Shown: positions 45,866 to 55,476, numbered from the stretch's first letter. The stretch: DNA of 64,000 nt from Oricola nitratireducens (GCF_014904745.1 NZ_JACZCS010000029.1:1-64000); one strand, 5' to 3'. Numbers and translations are program-made. Notes: generated by a model not told the origin, from the sequence alone.

Positions 45866-46112
45866 TCCCTCCAATCCCGGCCTGTATCCACGCTATCCGA
45901 CCCGGCAAACGGACCGGGCGACAAAGACCATCTCCGAAATGGCCGTGCTCGAGTGACGAAGCCCTTACGCCGGGCTTGCATAACGGACGTGCGAAACAGC
46001 GGATCGAGAGATCCATTCGATAGACCCACGTCGACACGGCCATCGGTCACGACGCAATGGCCGGAAACACTATCATGAAACCCTTCTCGCACGCGCGCCC
46101 GCATTTCCCTGA

Positions 46113-46370
46113 GATAGTACCGCGCCCGTCCGCGAAGAATTGTTTGGCGTCGAGCGGCTCGAACTGCATGCGGAAACGCTTGCGGCGACGCAGCCGGTCA
46201 CAAACGTCCCTCCGAAGGTCAAGCCGCTGCAAGCCCGGCTCAACGAAAATTCCACTGTTCTGCTGGCTGCCTATCGCGCGAGCGCGGCGGGTGACTTTTT
46301 TGGGCTCAGAAGCCAACATCGATTGGGAGACCGCTCAACTGCAACTGCGGGCCCAATACCGTTGAAATAA
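46113..46370 (+). pseudogene. N-terminal fragment of a cyclic beta-glucan synthase / GH94-type protein
   Basis: Within an otherwise gene-free stretch (45866-46437) one frame reads APVREELFGVERLELHAETL, then AATQPVTN, PPKVKPLQARLNEN and VLLAAYRA. This matches the very start of NdvB-like or GH94/GT84 proteins of rhizobia, which run to over 2000 residues. There is a stop just before (TGA 46110-46112), homology fades at about 46280, and the frame closes at 46370. I read it as a short remnant left by deletion or rearrangement. Confidence 0.55.
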
Positions 46371-46389
46371 CCGCTCCGATCTGCAATAC

Positions 46390-46399
46390 ATGTATACAT
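46390..46399. promoter_or_regulatory. ATGTATACAT palindrome upstream of the first cupin gene
   Basis: Ten-base perfect palindrome 39 bp before the start codon. A TGTATACA core recurs at 56260 before the AraC gene. GTATAC-centred palindromes are common operators of FCD-type GntR regulators. Confidence 0.4.
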
Positions 46400-46437
46400 C
46401 CGTGAAAATACGCGGCGATCAAGGGAGGAGCATGAAA

Positions 46438-46947
46438 ATGACCAAACTCATAACCAAGCTGCCGGAGGAACCCTACGAGGAGACGATCCGGAAATTCGCC
46501 CGTGACGGCGCCCACATACCGGGCGACGACGCGGCCAATCCCTGGGTCCCGTTCGGCGATGCGGCGGCGATCAAGCATTTCTGTTTCGATGTGCGCACCA
46601 ACTCGGTCGCCAACATTCTGTGGGTCAAGGGCGGCGGTCGCATCGGCACACACAAGCACCGCGGAGTCGTCTCAGCCGTTACTCTGGAAGGGTCCTGGGC
46701 CTATTACGAGTATGACTGGGTCGCCCGTCCCGGCGATTTCGTCTATGAATTGCCGGGCGCCGCCCACACGCTGTACTCCGACGATCCGAACGGGATGAAG
46801 GCGCTGTTCTGGATCAACGGCCCGATCGAATTCTACGATGACGACGCCAATTACGACTTCACCGCGGACGTGTTCTGGTTCATCGACCACTATACGAAAT
46901 ACTGCGAGGAGAAGGGCCTGCCGGTTAATCAGGACATGTTCATCTGA
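46438..46947 (+). CDS. Cupin protein of the 2,4'-dihydroxyacetophenone dioxygenase family
   Basis: A 169-residue single-domain cupin. His72 and His74 (GTHKHRG), Glu91 (YYEYDW) and His110 (GAAHTLY) are placed as iron ligands; the spacing equals that in the second cupin of this window. Family members cleave the aryl-keto carbon bond with O2, but many homologues are of unknown role. The ATG at 46438 sits 7 nt after GGAGGAG; another ATG two codons earlier is too close to it. It is a single-gene unit ending in a terminator. Confidence 0.82.
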   Translation: MTKLITKLPEEPYEETIRKFARDGAHIPGDDAANPWVPFGDAAAIKHFCFDVRTNSVANILWVKGGGRIGTHKHRGVVSAVTLEGSWAYYEYDWVARPGDFVYELPGAAHTLYSDDPNGMKALFWINGPIEFYDDDANYDFTADVFWFIDHYTKYCEEKGLPVNQDMFI

Positions 46948-46971
46948 CGCCGCCAGGAAACAGAAATCACG

Positions 46972-47001
46972 CGCCCGGACCGGTCACGGTTCGGGCGTTT
47001 T
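46972..47001. terminator. Terminator between convergent cupin and alcohol dehydrogenase genes
   Basis: CGCCCGGACC and GGTTCGGGCG form a 10-bp stem (one G-T pair) with a GGTCAC loop, followed by TTTT on the plus strand. Confidence 0.75.
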
Positions 47002-47029
47002 GTATACATGGCGACTTATGACCACCCGG

Positions 47030-48043
47030 TCAGGCGGCAGTCTCAATCAGAACCTTGCATTGCGTTGTGCGGTTGCGGAGCGCCTCGAATGTTTCGGGCA
47101 CACCTCCGAGGCCGATCCTCTCGGTAATCAGCGCCTGCGGACGGTACTGCCCGTCCGTCGCAAGGACATCGATGGCGGTCTCGAACTCGTGCATGTTGAA
47201 GAAGGCCGACATGACGATCGTGAGTTCCTTCGACAGCACCGCGAACGGGTCCCATTCGTCGCCGCCGACGCAGAGACCGACGCCGACGACTGTCCCGTGA
47301 ACACGGGCAAGCCCGCAGGCGAAATCGATCAGCCCCTTCTTGCCCACGCATTCGAAGACAATGTCGGGCGGCCCGCCGGCCTGGTCCGTAAAAGCGGCGG
47401 CGAGATCGGGGCCTGAGATGGCGAAGCCGGTCGCGCCCACGGCCCCTGCGCGCGCTTTCTGGCAATCGATGATATCGGCCACCACCACGTGGCTTGCTCC
47501 CATCCGGCGCGCCCAGAACGCGACCAGTAGACCGATCGGGCCGGCGCCGAGGATCAGCGCTTTGTCGCCGGGTTTCAGGCCCGACCGCATGACGCTGTGA
47601 AGGCCGATGGACGTGGGCTCTGCCAATGCGCCTTCGGCAAGCGGCAGGTCGTCCGGCAGTTTCCGGCACTGGCGGGCCGCCACGCTGGCGAATTCGGCAT
47701 AGCCGCCACCAATCAGACGCATCTCGGGGCACCATGCGGGCTCGCCGGCCCGGCAGCTGTCGCAATGTCCGCAGCCCCACATCGGCGCGACGGCGACCCG
47801 ATCACCTGTGGCGAAGCCGGTCACATCCGAACCAAGGGCCGCGACTTCCCCGGCGAATTCATGGCCGAGGACGACGCCCTGCCCGATGCCGAAGGTTTTC
47901 GGATCCTCGGTCATGTGGAGATCGCTGCCGCAAATGCCGCAGGCTGCGACCTTCAGCAAGATCTCGTCCCGTGCCGGCGACGGATCGCCGATCGTATCGA
48001 CGCGCAGCGGGCGCCCGACGGTATCGAACAATGCAGCTTTCAT
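47030..48043 (-). CDS. Zinc-dependent alcohol dehydrogenase (MDR family)
   Basis: A 337-residue MDR enzyme. Catalytic zinc site: CGICGSDLH and GHEFAGE; structural zinc: CGHCDSCRAGEPAWC; cofactor fold: LILGAGPIGLLVAFWARRMG. It resembles sorbitol/threonine-type dehydrogenases. The ATG at 48043 overlaps the stop of the Liv-type permease gene (ATGA) and follows GGGAGGAGG, so it is the last gene of the second importer operon and probably acts on the imported alcohol or its derivative. Confidence 0.92.
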   Translation of the reverse strand: MKAALFDTVGRPLRVDTIGDPSPARDEILLKVAACGICGSDLHMTEDPKTFGIGQGVVLGHEFAGEVAALGSDVTGFATGDRVAVAPMWGCGHCDSCRAGEPAWCPEMRLIGGGYAEFASVAARQCRKLPDDLPLAEGALAEPTSIGLHSVMRSGLKPGDKALILGAGPIGLLVAFWARRMGASHVVVADIIDCQKARAGAVGATGFAISGPDLAAAFTDQAGGPPDIVFECVGKKGLIDFACGLARVHGTVVGVGLCVGGDEWDPFAVLSKELTIVMSAFFNMHEFETAIDVLATDGQYRPQALITERIGLGGVPETFEALRNRTTQCKVLIETAA

Positions 48044-49068
48044 TGTCCTCCTCCCGAAACAAGGACACGTCTGGTCGGGAACCACGGCGCATCCACCAAC
48101 TTGTTGACAAGGCTCCAGACGCCGCCACGGGCAAACAACGCGACCAGCAAGGTCAGTACGCCCAGCACGACGAGATAGGTGGCCCCGTATTCGCCGAACC
48201 AACGGTCGGCGAAGAAATAGATGAACGAGCCGATCAGGACGCCTTCGATGCTGCCTATGCCACCGATCATCACGATGAATATCGCTACTGTCGCCCATTG
48301 CGGACCGTAAGCGGAGTCGGGCGTGATCCGAAGTTGCGCCATGAAGTAGATCGCCCCGGCGAGCCCGGTGCCAACCGCGCCGGCGACGAATAGCAGGAAC
48401 CGCAGCCGCGACACGTTCACGCCCTGACTTGCCGCGGAAACCGGATTGTCCCGCATCGCCGTCAGCGCCAGTCCGTAGCGCGACCGGAGCAGCCAGTAGG
48501 TCCCGCCCACTGTGACGAGCAGCATGAGAGCGCACAGGATGGTCACGCCGATGGCGCGTTCGTGCGCGCTGTACTGCGTCATAACCCGCAGGCTCATGCC
48601 CGCGCCGGCGTTCACATAGCTGAAATTGGTCGTCAGAAGCCGGACGACCTCGGCCACGACCCAGGTCCCGATGGCGAAATACGGGCCATCGAGGCGATGC
48701 AGCAGCGCGTAGGTCGGCACCGCGAGAATAGCCGGAGCGATGAGACAAAGCGGCACGGCAACAAAGGGATTGACGCCCATGTTCTGCGCCAGAGCAAACA
48801 TCATGTACGCCGCGACGCCGCTGAAGGCCTGCTGTCCGACCGAGACGAGCCCGCCATAGCCCGCGAGCAGGTTCCACATCTGGGCGATGGCGATGTAACA
48901 GCACAGTTCGACCACCGAGCGTATCGTGCCCTGCCCCGCCCACCACGGCATCGCGACAAGCGCTGCAAGCAATCCGATCCCGATGATCATGGCCACGATG
49001 CCGGAAACAGTCTGGCTGCGAACCCTGGCGCGGGGCAGCCCGCCGGGAATATTGATCGACATTGTCAT
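48040..49068 (-). CDS. Branched-chain amino acid-type ABC transporter permease (LivM), second system
   Basis: A 342-residue permease: CCYIAIAQMWNLLAGYGGLVSVGQQAFSG (here split: MWNLLAGYGGLVSVGQQA) and GGIGSIEGVLIGSFIYF are LivM landmarks; eight or more hydrophobic segments. Immediately follows the LivH gene (1-bp gap) and overlaps the alcohol dehydrogenase start. Confidence 0.93.
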   Translation of the reverse strand: MTMSINIPGGLPRARVRSQTVSGIVAMIIGIGLLAALVAMPWWAGQGTIRSVVELCCYIAIAQMWNLLAGYGGLVSVGQQAFSGVAAYMMFALAQNMGVNPFVAVPLCLIAPAILAVPTYALLHRLDGPYFAIGTWVVAEVVRLLTTNFSYVNAGAGMSLRVMTQYSAHERAIGVTILCALMLLVTVGGTYWLLRSRYGLALTAMRDNPVSAASQGVNVSRLRFLLFVAGAVGTGLAGAIYFMAQLRITPDSAYGPQWATVAIFIVMIGGIGSIEGVLIGSFIYFFADRWFGEYGATYLVVLGVLTLLVALFARGGVWSLVNKLVDAPWFPTRRVLVSGGGQ

Positions 49069-49069
49069 C

Positions 49070-49927
49070 TCACGACCTCCCGAAGATGCCCTGAGGGCGG
49101 AAGGCCAGCACGGCCAGGAACACGAGATGGCCGGCCAGGATGCCGAAACCGGGATTGATGCGGAAGCCGATGGCCTGGCTTACGCCCAGAACCATCGAGC
49201 CCAGAAACGCGCCCCAGATCGACCCCATGCCGCCGATGATCACCGCCTCGAATGCATAGATGAGCTGCGCCGGCCCGTCGGATGGCGCCACGGTGGATCG
49301 CAGGCCCTGGAAAACCGCCGCAAACCCGAGGATGCCGACAGCCAGGGCCGTCGCCCATGCGTAAACCGCCTGCGGATTGACACCGGTCAGCGCCGCCGCC
49401 TCGACATCCGCCGCGGATGCCCGCAGCGCGCGGCCGAATTTCGTGAACCGCAGCAGCGCGTCGATGCCGCCGGTCAACGCCGTCGCCACGATCAGCACGA
49501 TCACCGGCAGCACACCGATGAAGATCGTGCCGATCTGCCACGAGGCCTGCTCGATGCCGCCGCCGGGGATCGACCGCGTGTCGGCCGACCAGATCTGCTG
49601 CATCGCATTCTGCAGGGCAATCGAAAGCCCGAATGTCGCGATGATCGAGGGCAACGGGTCCTGGCTGACCACGCGGTTCAATATTCCGCGCTGCAGTACG
49701 TAGCCGATGGCAGCCGCGATCGGGACGAGCACGAGAAGTAGAACGAAAGGCCCGAGGCCGAACGATACCGAGAGAGACACGCCGATCAGCGCGAGGAGGA
49801 TCATCAGATCGCCATGCGAGATGTTGACGATCCGCATCACCCCGAACATCAGCGCCATGCCGAGGGCGTATTGCGCATAAAGCCCGCCCAGAAGGATGCC
49901 CTGGATAAATCCGTCAAGCCACTGCAT
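49070..49927 (-). CDS. Branched-chain amino acid-type ABC transporter permease (LivH), second system
   Basis: A 285-residue permease beginning MQWLDGFIQGILLGGLYAQY; MRIVNISHGDLMILLALIG and GGMGSIWGAFLGSMVLG are LivH marks. The start overlaps the LivF stop by 14 bp. The order here is binding protein, LivG, LivF, LivH, LivM, different from the first system, so the two importers are not recent duplicates of each other. Confidence 0.94.
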   Translation of the reverse strand: MQWLDGFIQGILLGGLYAQYALGMALMFGVMRIVNISHGDLMILLALIGVSLSVSFGLGPFVLLLVLVPIAAAIGYVLQRGILNRVVSQDPLPSIIATFGLSIALQNAMQQIWSADTRSIPGGGIEQASWQIGTIFIGVLPVIVLIVATALTGGIDALLRFTKFGRALRASAADVEAAALTGVNPQAVYAWATALAVGILGFAAVFQGLRSTVAPSDGPAQLIYAFEAVIIGGMGSIWGAFLGSMVLGVSQAIGFRINPGFGILAGHLVFLAVLAFRPQGIFGRS

Positions 49928-50639
49928 GGCCGGCTCCGAAATAGGCTGCGGAAATGTCTTCTCGTGAAATGTCGGCTGACTTGCCCGTCAACGTCACTTT
50001 GCCCTCCAGCATGCAGTACAATCGGTCGGAAGCTTTCTTGGCGAGCCCGACGTCCTGCTCGACCAGAACGATGGCGGTGCCCGCCGCCGAGATCGACGGG
50101 ATCGCGGCATAGATCTCGTTGATGACCTTCGGCGCGAGACCGAGCGAAATCTCGTCGCACAGAAGCACTCTCGGCTGGTTCAGCAGGGCCCGCCCGATGG
50201 AGACCATTTGCTGCTGTCCGCCCGAAAGGCTTTGCACCAGATCGCGGCGCTTCTCCTCCAGGATCGGAAACAGCTCGTATACCCGCCCGAGGCTCCATGT
50301 ATCGTTGCCGCCGGCGGAATGGTCGATGGCGACGCGCAGATTGTCCTCCACCGACATGCCGGTGAAGAGCCGGCGTCCCTCGGGGACGATACCGACACCC
50401 TTGGCCACCATGTGGTGCGACGCAGCGCCACCCGTGGGCTGCCCGTCGAGCAGCACCATCTCCGGCGCGACACGGATCACACCCATGACCGACTTCAGAA
50501 AGGTGGACTTGCCGGCGCCGTTCGCACCGATGAGCGCCACAACCTCGCCCGGCGCGACCTCGAAATCGATCCCGAAGAGCGCCTGGAAGTCGCCATAAAA
50601 CGCCTTGAGCCCGTGAGTGGAAAGCAGCGCGGCGCTCAT
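49914..50639 (-). CDS. Branched-chain amino acid-type ABC transporter ATP-binding protein (LivF), second system
   Basis: A 241-residue ATPase: Walker A GANGAGKST, EGRRLFTGMSVEDNL, signature LSGGQQQMVSIGR and VLLCDEISLGLAP as Walker B. The ATG at 50639 overlaps the stop of LivG (ATGA); upstream frame sequence is not homologous. Confidence 0.94.
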   Translation of the reverse strand: MSAALLSTHGLKAFYGDFQALFGIDFEVAPGEVVALIGANGAGKSTFLKSVMGVIRVAPEMVLLDGQPTGGAASHHMVAKGVGIVPEGRRLFTGMSVEDNLRVAIDHSAGGNDTWSLGRVYELFPILEEKRRDLVQSLSGGQQQMVSIGRALLNQPRVLLCDEISLGLAPKVINEIYAAIPSISAAGTAIVLVEQDVGLAKKASDRLYCMLEGKVTLTGKSADISREDISAAYFGAGHAVA

Positions 50640-51391
50640 GCCTCGATCCCCATATAGACACGTTTGACTTCCGGGTCCTCGATCACCTGCCGCGGCGGCC
50701 CCTCGATGATCTTTTCGCCGAAATCGAGCACCATCACCCGGTCGGCCACCGCCATCAGCGCGTGCAGCACGTGCTCGATCCATACGATGGTGACGCCCTG
50801 GTCGCGGATCCTGCGAACCAGGTTGACAAGGTCCTTGCCCTCTTCGTCCGTCAGCCCGCCCGCGATCTCGTCCAGCAAAAGGAGTTTGGGCCGGGACGCG
50901 AGCGCCCGTGCCAGTTCCAGCCGCTTGCGATCGAGCAGCGTCAGCGTGCCCGCCATCTTGTTCGCCTTGCCGCCGAGCTCGCACTGTTCCAGCACCGCGG
51001 CGCAGTAGTCATAGGCCGCGCGCTCGCTCTTTCGGCCGGCAAAGCTTGCCGACACGAGCAGGTTCTCGAAGGTCGTCATCCCGTCATAGGGCAGCGGAAT
51101 CTGGTAAGTCCGCCCGATCCCGAGCTGCGCTCGGCGGAAGGGCGGCTCCTTGCCGAGCGGCGCGCCGTCAAACCAGATGGTGCCGGAATTCGGGCGAAGA
51201 TCGCCCGAAATCAGGTTGAAAAGCGTGGTCTTGCCCGCCCCGTTCGGTCCCAGGATACCCAGGACCTCACCGGGACGGACATCGAAGCTCACGTCGTGAA
51301 GAACACGGTTGGCGCCGAATGACTTGCCAAGCCCGACGGCCTGCAACAATGCCGGCCGGCTGTCCGCGGTCTCGTTTGCCGATGCTTCCAT
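50636..51391 (-). CDS. Branched-chain amino acid-type ABC transporter ATP-binding protein (LivG), second system
   Basis: A 251-residue ATPase: Walker A GPNGAGKTT, RTYQIPLPYDGMTTFENL, and the Walker B LLLLDEIAGGLTDEE. As often in LivG, the signature is degenerate (GTLTLLDRKRLELARAL). It begins 22 bp after the substrate-binding protein gene. Confidence 0.94.
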   Translation of the reverse strand: MEASANETADSRPALLQAVGLGKSFGANRVLHDVSFDVRPGEVLGILGPNGAGKTTLFNLISGDLRPNSGTIWFDGAPLGKEPPFRRAQLGIGRTYQIPLPYDGMTTFENLLVSASFAGRKSERAAYDYCAAVLEQCELGGKANKMAGTLTLLDRKRLELARALASRPKLLLLDEIAGGLTDEEGKDLVNLVRRIRDQGVTIVWIEHVLHALMAVADRVMVLDFGEKIIEGPPRQVIEDPEVKRVYMGIEA

Positions 51392-51413
51392 GACCCCTAA
51401 CGCCTCAAGCGGT

Positions 51414-52706
51414 TCAGCTTGCCCAAGGCAGGATCTTCATCTTCTGCTCGGGCTCGAACAGCTTGTTCACCGAGTTGTCGACGATCTTCAGATCATACAT
51501 CCACTTGTCGCCCGGCACCCACTGACCGCCAAAGATCGGCGTGGTCGAAACGTTGGGATGCGGACCCGTGTTGAAGTTCACGGGGCCAACCAGCGTTTGC
51601 ATATCCGTCGTCTTCAGGGCGTCGCGAACCGCTGCCTTGTCGAGCGGATTGCCGGAACGCTTCAACGCATCAATGGCGACTTCCCAGAGCGCGTGGCTAT
51701 AGCCCAAAGGCTGGGTCCACTGGCGGTTGGTCTCCGCCTCCCAGTCGTCGGCGATGTCCCGGCTGACCTGACCAGTGAGAGAAGACTTGAACGGGAAGGC
51801 CGGGGTCCACCAGACCTCCGACGACATTCCGTTGCCCAGATCGCCCATGGCTTCGACAGCCGAGGGGAAGAGCAGCGCCGCGGCCATGGTCATGGCTTTC
51901 GGATGATAGCCCTGCTGGTTGCACTGGTTCACGAAGGTCTTGAAGTCGTCGACAAAGGCAATGCCGCCGACGATATCGCAGCCACCCTGCTTGAACGTGG
52001 AGATCTGTGCCGTGAAGTCGTTGGTGCGCGGCTGGAAGTAGCCGGGCTTGATCACTTCGAAGCCCGCTGCCCGCGTCGGTGACGGCAGGCCATAATCCTC
52101 GTTGCCCCAGGTTTCGCCGTCGATGTTCTGCGGGAACAGCATCCCGACCTTCTTGTTGGTCTCGATGGTATTCCAGAGACCGACGAAGGTGTTGAGTGCC
52201 TCGTCCAGCCCCCAGAAGAAGTGATAGGTCCAGTTGAAGGGCTTGTCCTGCCCGCCGCGGGGAAAAATGATCGCCTGCCATGGCGCGCCCGCAGAAATGC
52301 AAGGCGTTTCGAACAGCTCCGCCTGATCGGCCGCCGCGGTGATCGTCGGCGTGGTCGAAGCCGGCATGAGCAGATGAACCCCATCGTTGAGGATCAGGTC
52401 GCCCGCCACCTCGGCAGCCCGGTTGGAGTCCGACTGGCTGTCCTTCACGATGATTTCGACATCGTAGGTTTCGCCATTCACTTCCAGACCGTCGGCAAGC
52501 AGTTTCTTGATGCGGTCCACGGCAAAACCGTCCGTCTCTCCGAACAGCGCCATGGGGCCTGTGCCGGGCGTTATGAACCCGATCTTGATGATGCCGCCCT
52601 GGGCACGCGCGATATTCGGCATGGCCAGTGCCGCCGCGCCTGCGCCGATCCCCTTGAGAACTGAACGGCGAGATGCCGCCAAATGTTTGCTGGTCTTGGT
52701 AGTCAT
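51414..52706 (-). CDS. ABC transporter substrate-binding protein (LivK-type), second system, Tat signal
   Basis: A 430-residue periplasmic binding protein with a twin-arginine signal (ASRRSVLKGIGAGAAAL) cleaved near ARAQGG. The mature start IIKIGFITPGTGPMALFGE and MLFPQNIDGETWGN fit type-1 binders of aromatic or organic acids rather than amino acids. Leads the importer operon that ends with the alcohol dehydrogenase. Confidence 0.93.
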   Translation of the reverse strand: MTTKTSKHLAASRRSVLKGIGAGAAALAMPNIARAQGGIIKIGFITPGTGPMALFGETDGFAVDRIKKLLADGLEVNGETYDVEIIVKDSQSDSNRAAEVAGDLILNDGVHLLMPASTTPTITAAADQAELFETPCISAGAPWQAIIFPRGGQDKPFNWTYHFFWGLDEALNTFVGLWNTIETNKKVGMLFPQNIDGETWGNEDYGLPSPTRAAGFEVIKPGYFQPRTNDFTAQISTFKQGGCDIVGGIAFVDDFKTFVNQCNQQGYHPKAMTMAAALLFPSAVEAMGDLGNGMSSEVWWTPAFPFKSSLTGQVSRDIADDWEAETNRQWTQPLGYSHALWEVAIDALKRSGNPLDKAAVRDALKTTDMQTLVGPVNFNTGPHPNVSTTPIFGGQWVPGDKWMYDLKIVDNSVNKLFEPEQKMKILPWAS

Positions 52707-52785
52707 TCTGGTCTCCTCCCGATAACCAAGGTTTCAGTCACACTCCCGCGAACGGCTTGAAAGCAATCGGCGAGAGCCATGCACG

Positions 52786-53604
52786 TCACGCTATTCGCAG
52801 CATCGAGCCTCCATCGATCACGTACTGCGCACCCGTCACATAGGACGAAGCAGGCGAGGCCAGAAAAAGGGCGAGCCCCTTGATGTCTTCCGGATCGCCG
52901 ATCCTGCCGAGCAGCGACTGCGCCTCGAAGGCCGCGCGATCGGCCGGATTCTTCAACCGTCCGCCGGCTATATTGGTCATGAAGGGGCCCGGCGAAATGC
53001 AGTTGACGTGAATGCCGAACATGCCGAGTTCCATCGCGGTGTTGCGCACCAGATGATCGACCCCGGCCTTGGCCGGCATATAGGGCAACCCGACAATAGC
53101 CTCGTTGATTTGCGCCGCCACCGACGAGGTGACGATGATGCGACCTCCTCCGGTCTTCTTCATGTGGCGGGCTGCGTTCTTGATCGTCGTGTAAACACTG
53201 GAAAGGTTGACTGCGATTACCTTGTCCCAGTGCTCGTCATCGAGATTGTCGATCGCGCCGTCGGGATTGCGCTCGCCTTCCGGCGTCAGGAATCCCGGTC
53301 CGGCATCGATGCCGGCATTGGCAAAAACGATATCGATGAGTCCATGCTCGCTGGCGACCTTGTCGAAGGCCTCGGCCATCGCCGGCCGGTCGGAAACATC
53401 GATCCGCTGGCTCCATGCATCGCCACCCGCCTCCCGGATCGCCGCCACGGTCTCGTCCAGTCCGGACTGATCGATATCGAAAATACAGACGCGAGCGGCG
53501 TGTTCGGCCATGATCTCGGCATAGGCGCGGCCGATGCCGCTGGCACCGCCGGTGACGATCACCGACTTGCCGCTGACGTCGAACATTTCCTGCAACGACG
53601 GCAT
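52786..53604 (-). CDS. Short-chain dehydrogenase/reductase (SDR)
   Basis: A 272-residue classical SDR: VTGGASGIGRAY (cofactor), NAG motif in VFANAGID, catalytic Ser in VTSSVAA and Tyr-x-x-x-Lys as YMPAK. FGIHVNCISPGPFMT is the usual loop near the end. It lies upstream of the importer operon on the same strand, 80 bp away, and may be co-transcribed. Confidence 0.93.
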   Translation of the reverse strand: MPSLQEMFDVSGKSVIVTGGASGIGRAYAEIMAEHAARVCIFDIDQSGLDETVAAIREAGGDAWSQRIDVSDRPAMAEAFDKVASEHGLIDIVFANAGIDAGPGFLTPEGERNPDGAIDNLDDEHWDKVIAVNLSSVYTTIKNAARHMKKTGGGRIIVTSSVAAQINEAIVGLPYMPAKAGVDHLVRNTAMELGMFGIHVNCISPGPFMTNIAGGRLKNPADRAAFEAQSLLGRIGDPEDIKGLALFLASPASSYVTGAQYVIDGGSMLRIA

Positions 53605-53851
53605 TCATACTCCTCCCTGACGGACCGCCCCGTGGACGGGCCCGTATTCACGATCTCCCGCTATCGACGTGAAGTCCGGCCGTTAGCGGCATTGCAGCTG
53701 ACGGCTGCAGTCCTGCTCCTGGGCCCGATCGTAACAGCAGCCCTCGGCATCGTCGTTGCGTCCCCGGACATATCGCGTGTCATATTCGGACATTTCCCGC
53801 GCCGTTGCGAACACGCAAAACCAGACGATTCCTTGCCTCCACCCCGTAGGC

Positions 53852-54616
53852 CTAAATGCTCATCCCGCCGTCAACCATATGCAGCGTTCCGGTCGAGAAA
53901 CTACTCAGATCGCTTGCAAGAAACAGGGCAGAACTTGCGATTTCCGCTGGCGCCGCATGGCGGCCGAGCGGAATGATGCTGTTGAAATATTCGGTTCCGT
54001 CATGGCCCGTGGCCGCCGTGAAACCGTCTTCAACCCTCTGCTGAAAACTGTTGTCTACCGGCCCCGGATGCAGCGTGTTGACGCGGATCCGACGCGGCGC
54101 CAGTTCCTTGGCAAGGCAGCGCATCAGCCCTACCTGGGCGTGCTTGGCGGTGATATAGCCATGCACTCCCGCATCCCCGGTCACACCCGCGACGCTTGAC
54201 GTGATGATGATGCTGCCGCCGTCACGCATTTTCGGGACGGCATGCTGGCAGGCCAGGAACGCGCCGCGCACATGGACAGCCAGGACGCTATCGAACACCT
54301 CGACCGGAAAGCTTTCGATCGGCGCCACGGTGCCAAAATTGCCGGCATTGCTCATCAGCACGTCGATCCCGCCGAAGCGCTCCGTCGCCGCTGCAACGTA
54401 AGCGGCAGTCGCCGCGGCATCGGAAACATCGGCGGCGACGCAGAGGACCCTGTCACGGAACTCGCTTAACCCGATCGCTTCAAGATCCGGCGCTTCGAGA
54501 TCGACGAGCACAACCCGCGCGCCCTCTTCGAGAAACCTGCGCGCGGTTGCCGCGCCGACGCTTCCCGCGCCGCCGGTGATCACGCAATTCTTTTCGTTCA
54601 GCAATTGACCAGACAT
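53852..54616 (-). CDS. Short-chain dehydrogenase/reductase (SDR)
   Basis: A 254-residue SDR: ITGGAGSVGAATARRF, DVLMSNAGNFG, TSSVAG and YITAK give cofactor and catalytic residues; RRIRVNTLHPGPVDNS follows. Divergent from the second cupin gene; the 223-bp gap between them contains AraC-like repeats. It probably belongs to the same aromatic-ketone or polyketone degradation set. Confidence 0.93.
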   Translation of the reverse strand: MSGQLLNEKNCVITGGAGSVGAATARRFLEEGARVVLVDLEAPDLEAIGLSEFRDRVLCVAADVSDAAATAAYVAAATERFGGIDVLMSNAGNFGTVAPIESFPVEVFDSVLAVHVRGAFLACQHAVPKMRDGGSIIITSSVAGVTGDAGVHGYITAKHAQVGLMRCLAKELAPRRIRVNTLHPGPVDNSFQQRVEDGFTAATGHDGTEYFNSIIPLGRHAAPAEIASSALFLASDLSSFSTGTLHMVDGGMSI

Positions 54617-54723
54617 GCATCCTCCCTCGGCCCTTACGGCTCGTCGCTTCCGGTTTGACCCTTAGTATCTTCGCCTAATGCGGGAAACACCGAAACGCCG
54701 TCCGCATGCGCCAGGCTTCCGGA

Positions 54724-54798
54724 ATGTCCGAAAACGGCAGGCGATATGTCCGGCGCGGTCGGGACAACGCCAATAATGCCGCCTAGGATTTTGTCCCG
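54724..54798. promoter_or_regulatory. Candidate AraC-type operator region before the second cupin
   Basis: ATGTCCG occurs at 54724 and again at 54746, a direct repeat with a 22-bp period (two helical turns), typical for AraC-family sites. Just downstream lies an inverted pair CGGGACAA (54760) and TTGTCCCG (54791). All lie between divergent SDR and cupin genes. Confidence 0.45.
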
Positions 54799-54839
54799 TA
54801 TCGACAGGAAAACGCCGGAAACGGTGAATGGGAGGAATT

Positions 54840-55373
54840 ATGGCAGAAGTTGCAGGGACCGAATTCTGGCGCGGCATCAAACCGATCGAAAAGGTTTTCC
54901 AGCCCAATGCACTACCGGAAGTGTACATGGAAAACGTCGCCACGGAGGACGAGCGCTACTACGTGCCGTTCAGCGAAACGGTATCTTCGCGCCCGTTGTG
55001 GATTTCGCCGTCGCAAAACAAGTGGTGCGACATCCTGATGGCCAAGGGCGCCGGGTTGGTGAACCGCCACTATCATCCGCACCAGGTGTTCGCCTACACG
55101 ATCTCGGGCAAATGGGGATATCTGGAGCATGACTGGATCGCCACCGCGGGCGACTTTGTCTACGAGACGCCCGGCGAGGGTCACACGCTGATCGCCTATG
55201 AGCACGAGGATCCCATGAAGGTGTTCTTCCAGGTCGAGGGGCCGCTGATCTGGCTCGACGAGGAAGGCGAGGCAGACGGCTATTTCGACGTCCACATGTA
55301 TATCGACATGTGTAAGCGTCACTATGAGAGTGTCGGCCTGGGCGCGGCCTATATCGAGAATCTTTTCCGCTGA
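54840..55373 (+). CDS. Cupin protein of the 2,4'-dihydroxyacetophenone dioxygenase family
   Basis: A 177-residue cupin: His77 and His79 (NRHYHPH), Glu96 (YLEHDW) and His115 (GEGHTL) are the expected Fe ligands. [13 protein letters not shown] closely parallels GDFVYELPGAAHT in the cupin at 46438, so the two are paralogues. ATG at 54840 follows GGGAGGAATT. Next comes an SDR on the same strand 103 bp away, then the AraC regulator. Confidence 0.84.
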   Translation: MAEVAGTEFWRGIKPIEKVFQPNALPEVYMENVATEDERYYVPFSETVSSRPLWISPSQNKWCDILMAKGAGLVNRHYHPHQVFAYTISGKWGYLEHDWIATAGDFVYETPGEGHTLIAYEHEDPMKVFFQVEGPLIWLDEEGEADGYFDVHMYIDMCKRHYESVGLGAAYIENLFR

Positions 55374-55476
55374 CCATCGAAGCCGGATGATTGATGTGGG
55401 GGCCGAAGGGCGCCCGCATCGCGATCATTCATCCGGCCGCGAGACCCTGTTTCCGCGCCACGAGGAGGCGAATGTC

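Noticed and set aside
47001-47008. Third TGTATACA motif
   Set aside because: It lies between convergent gene ends beside a terminator, so an operator role is unlikely.
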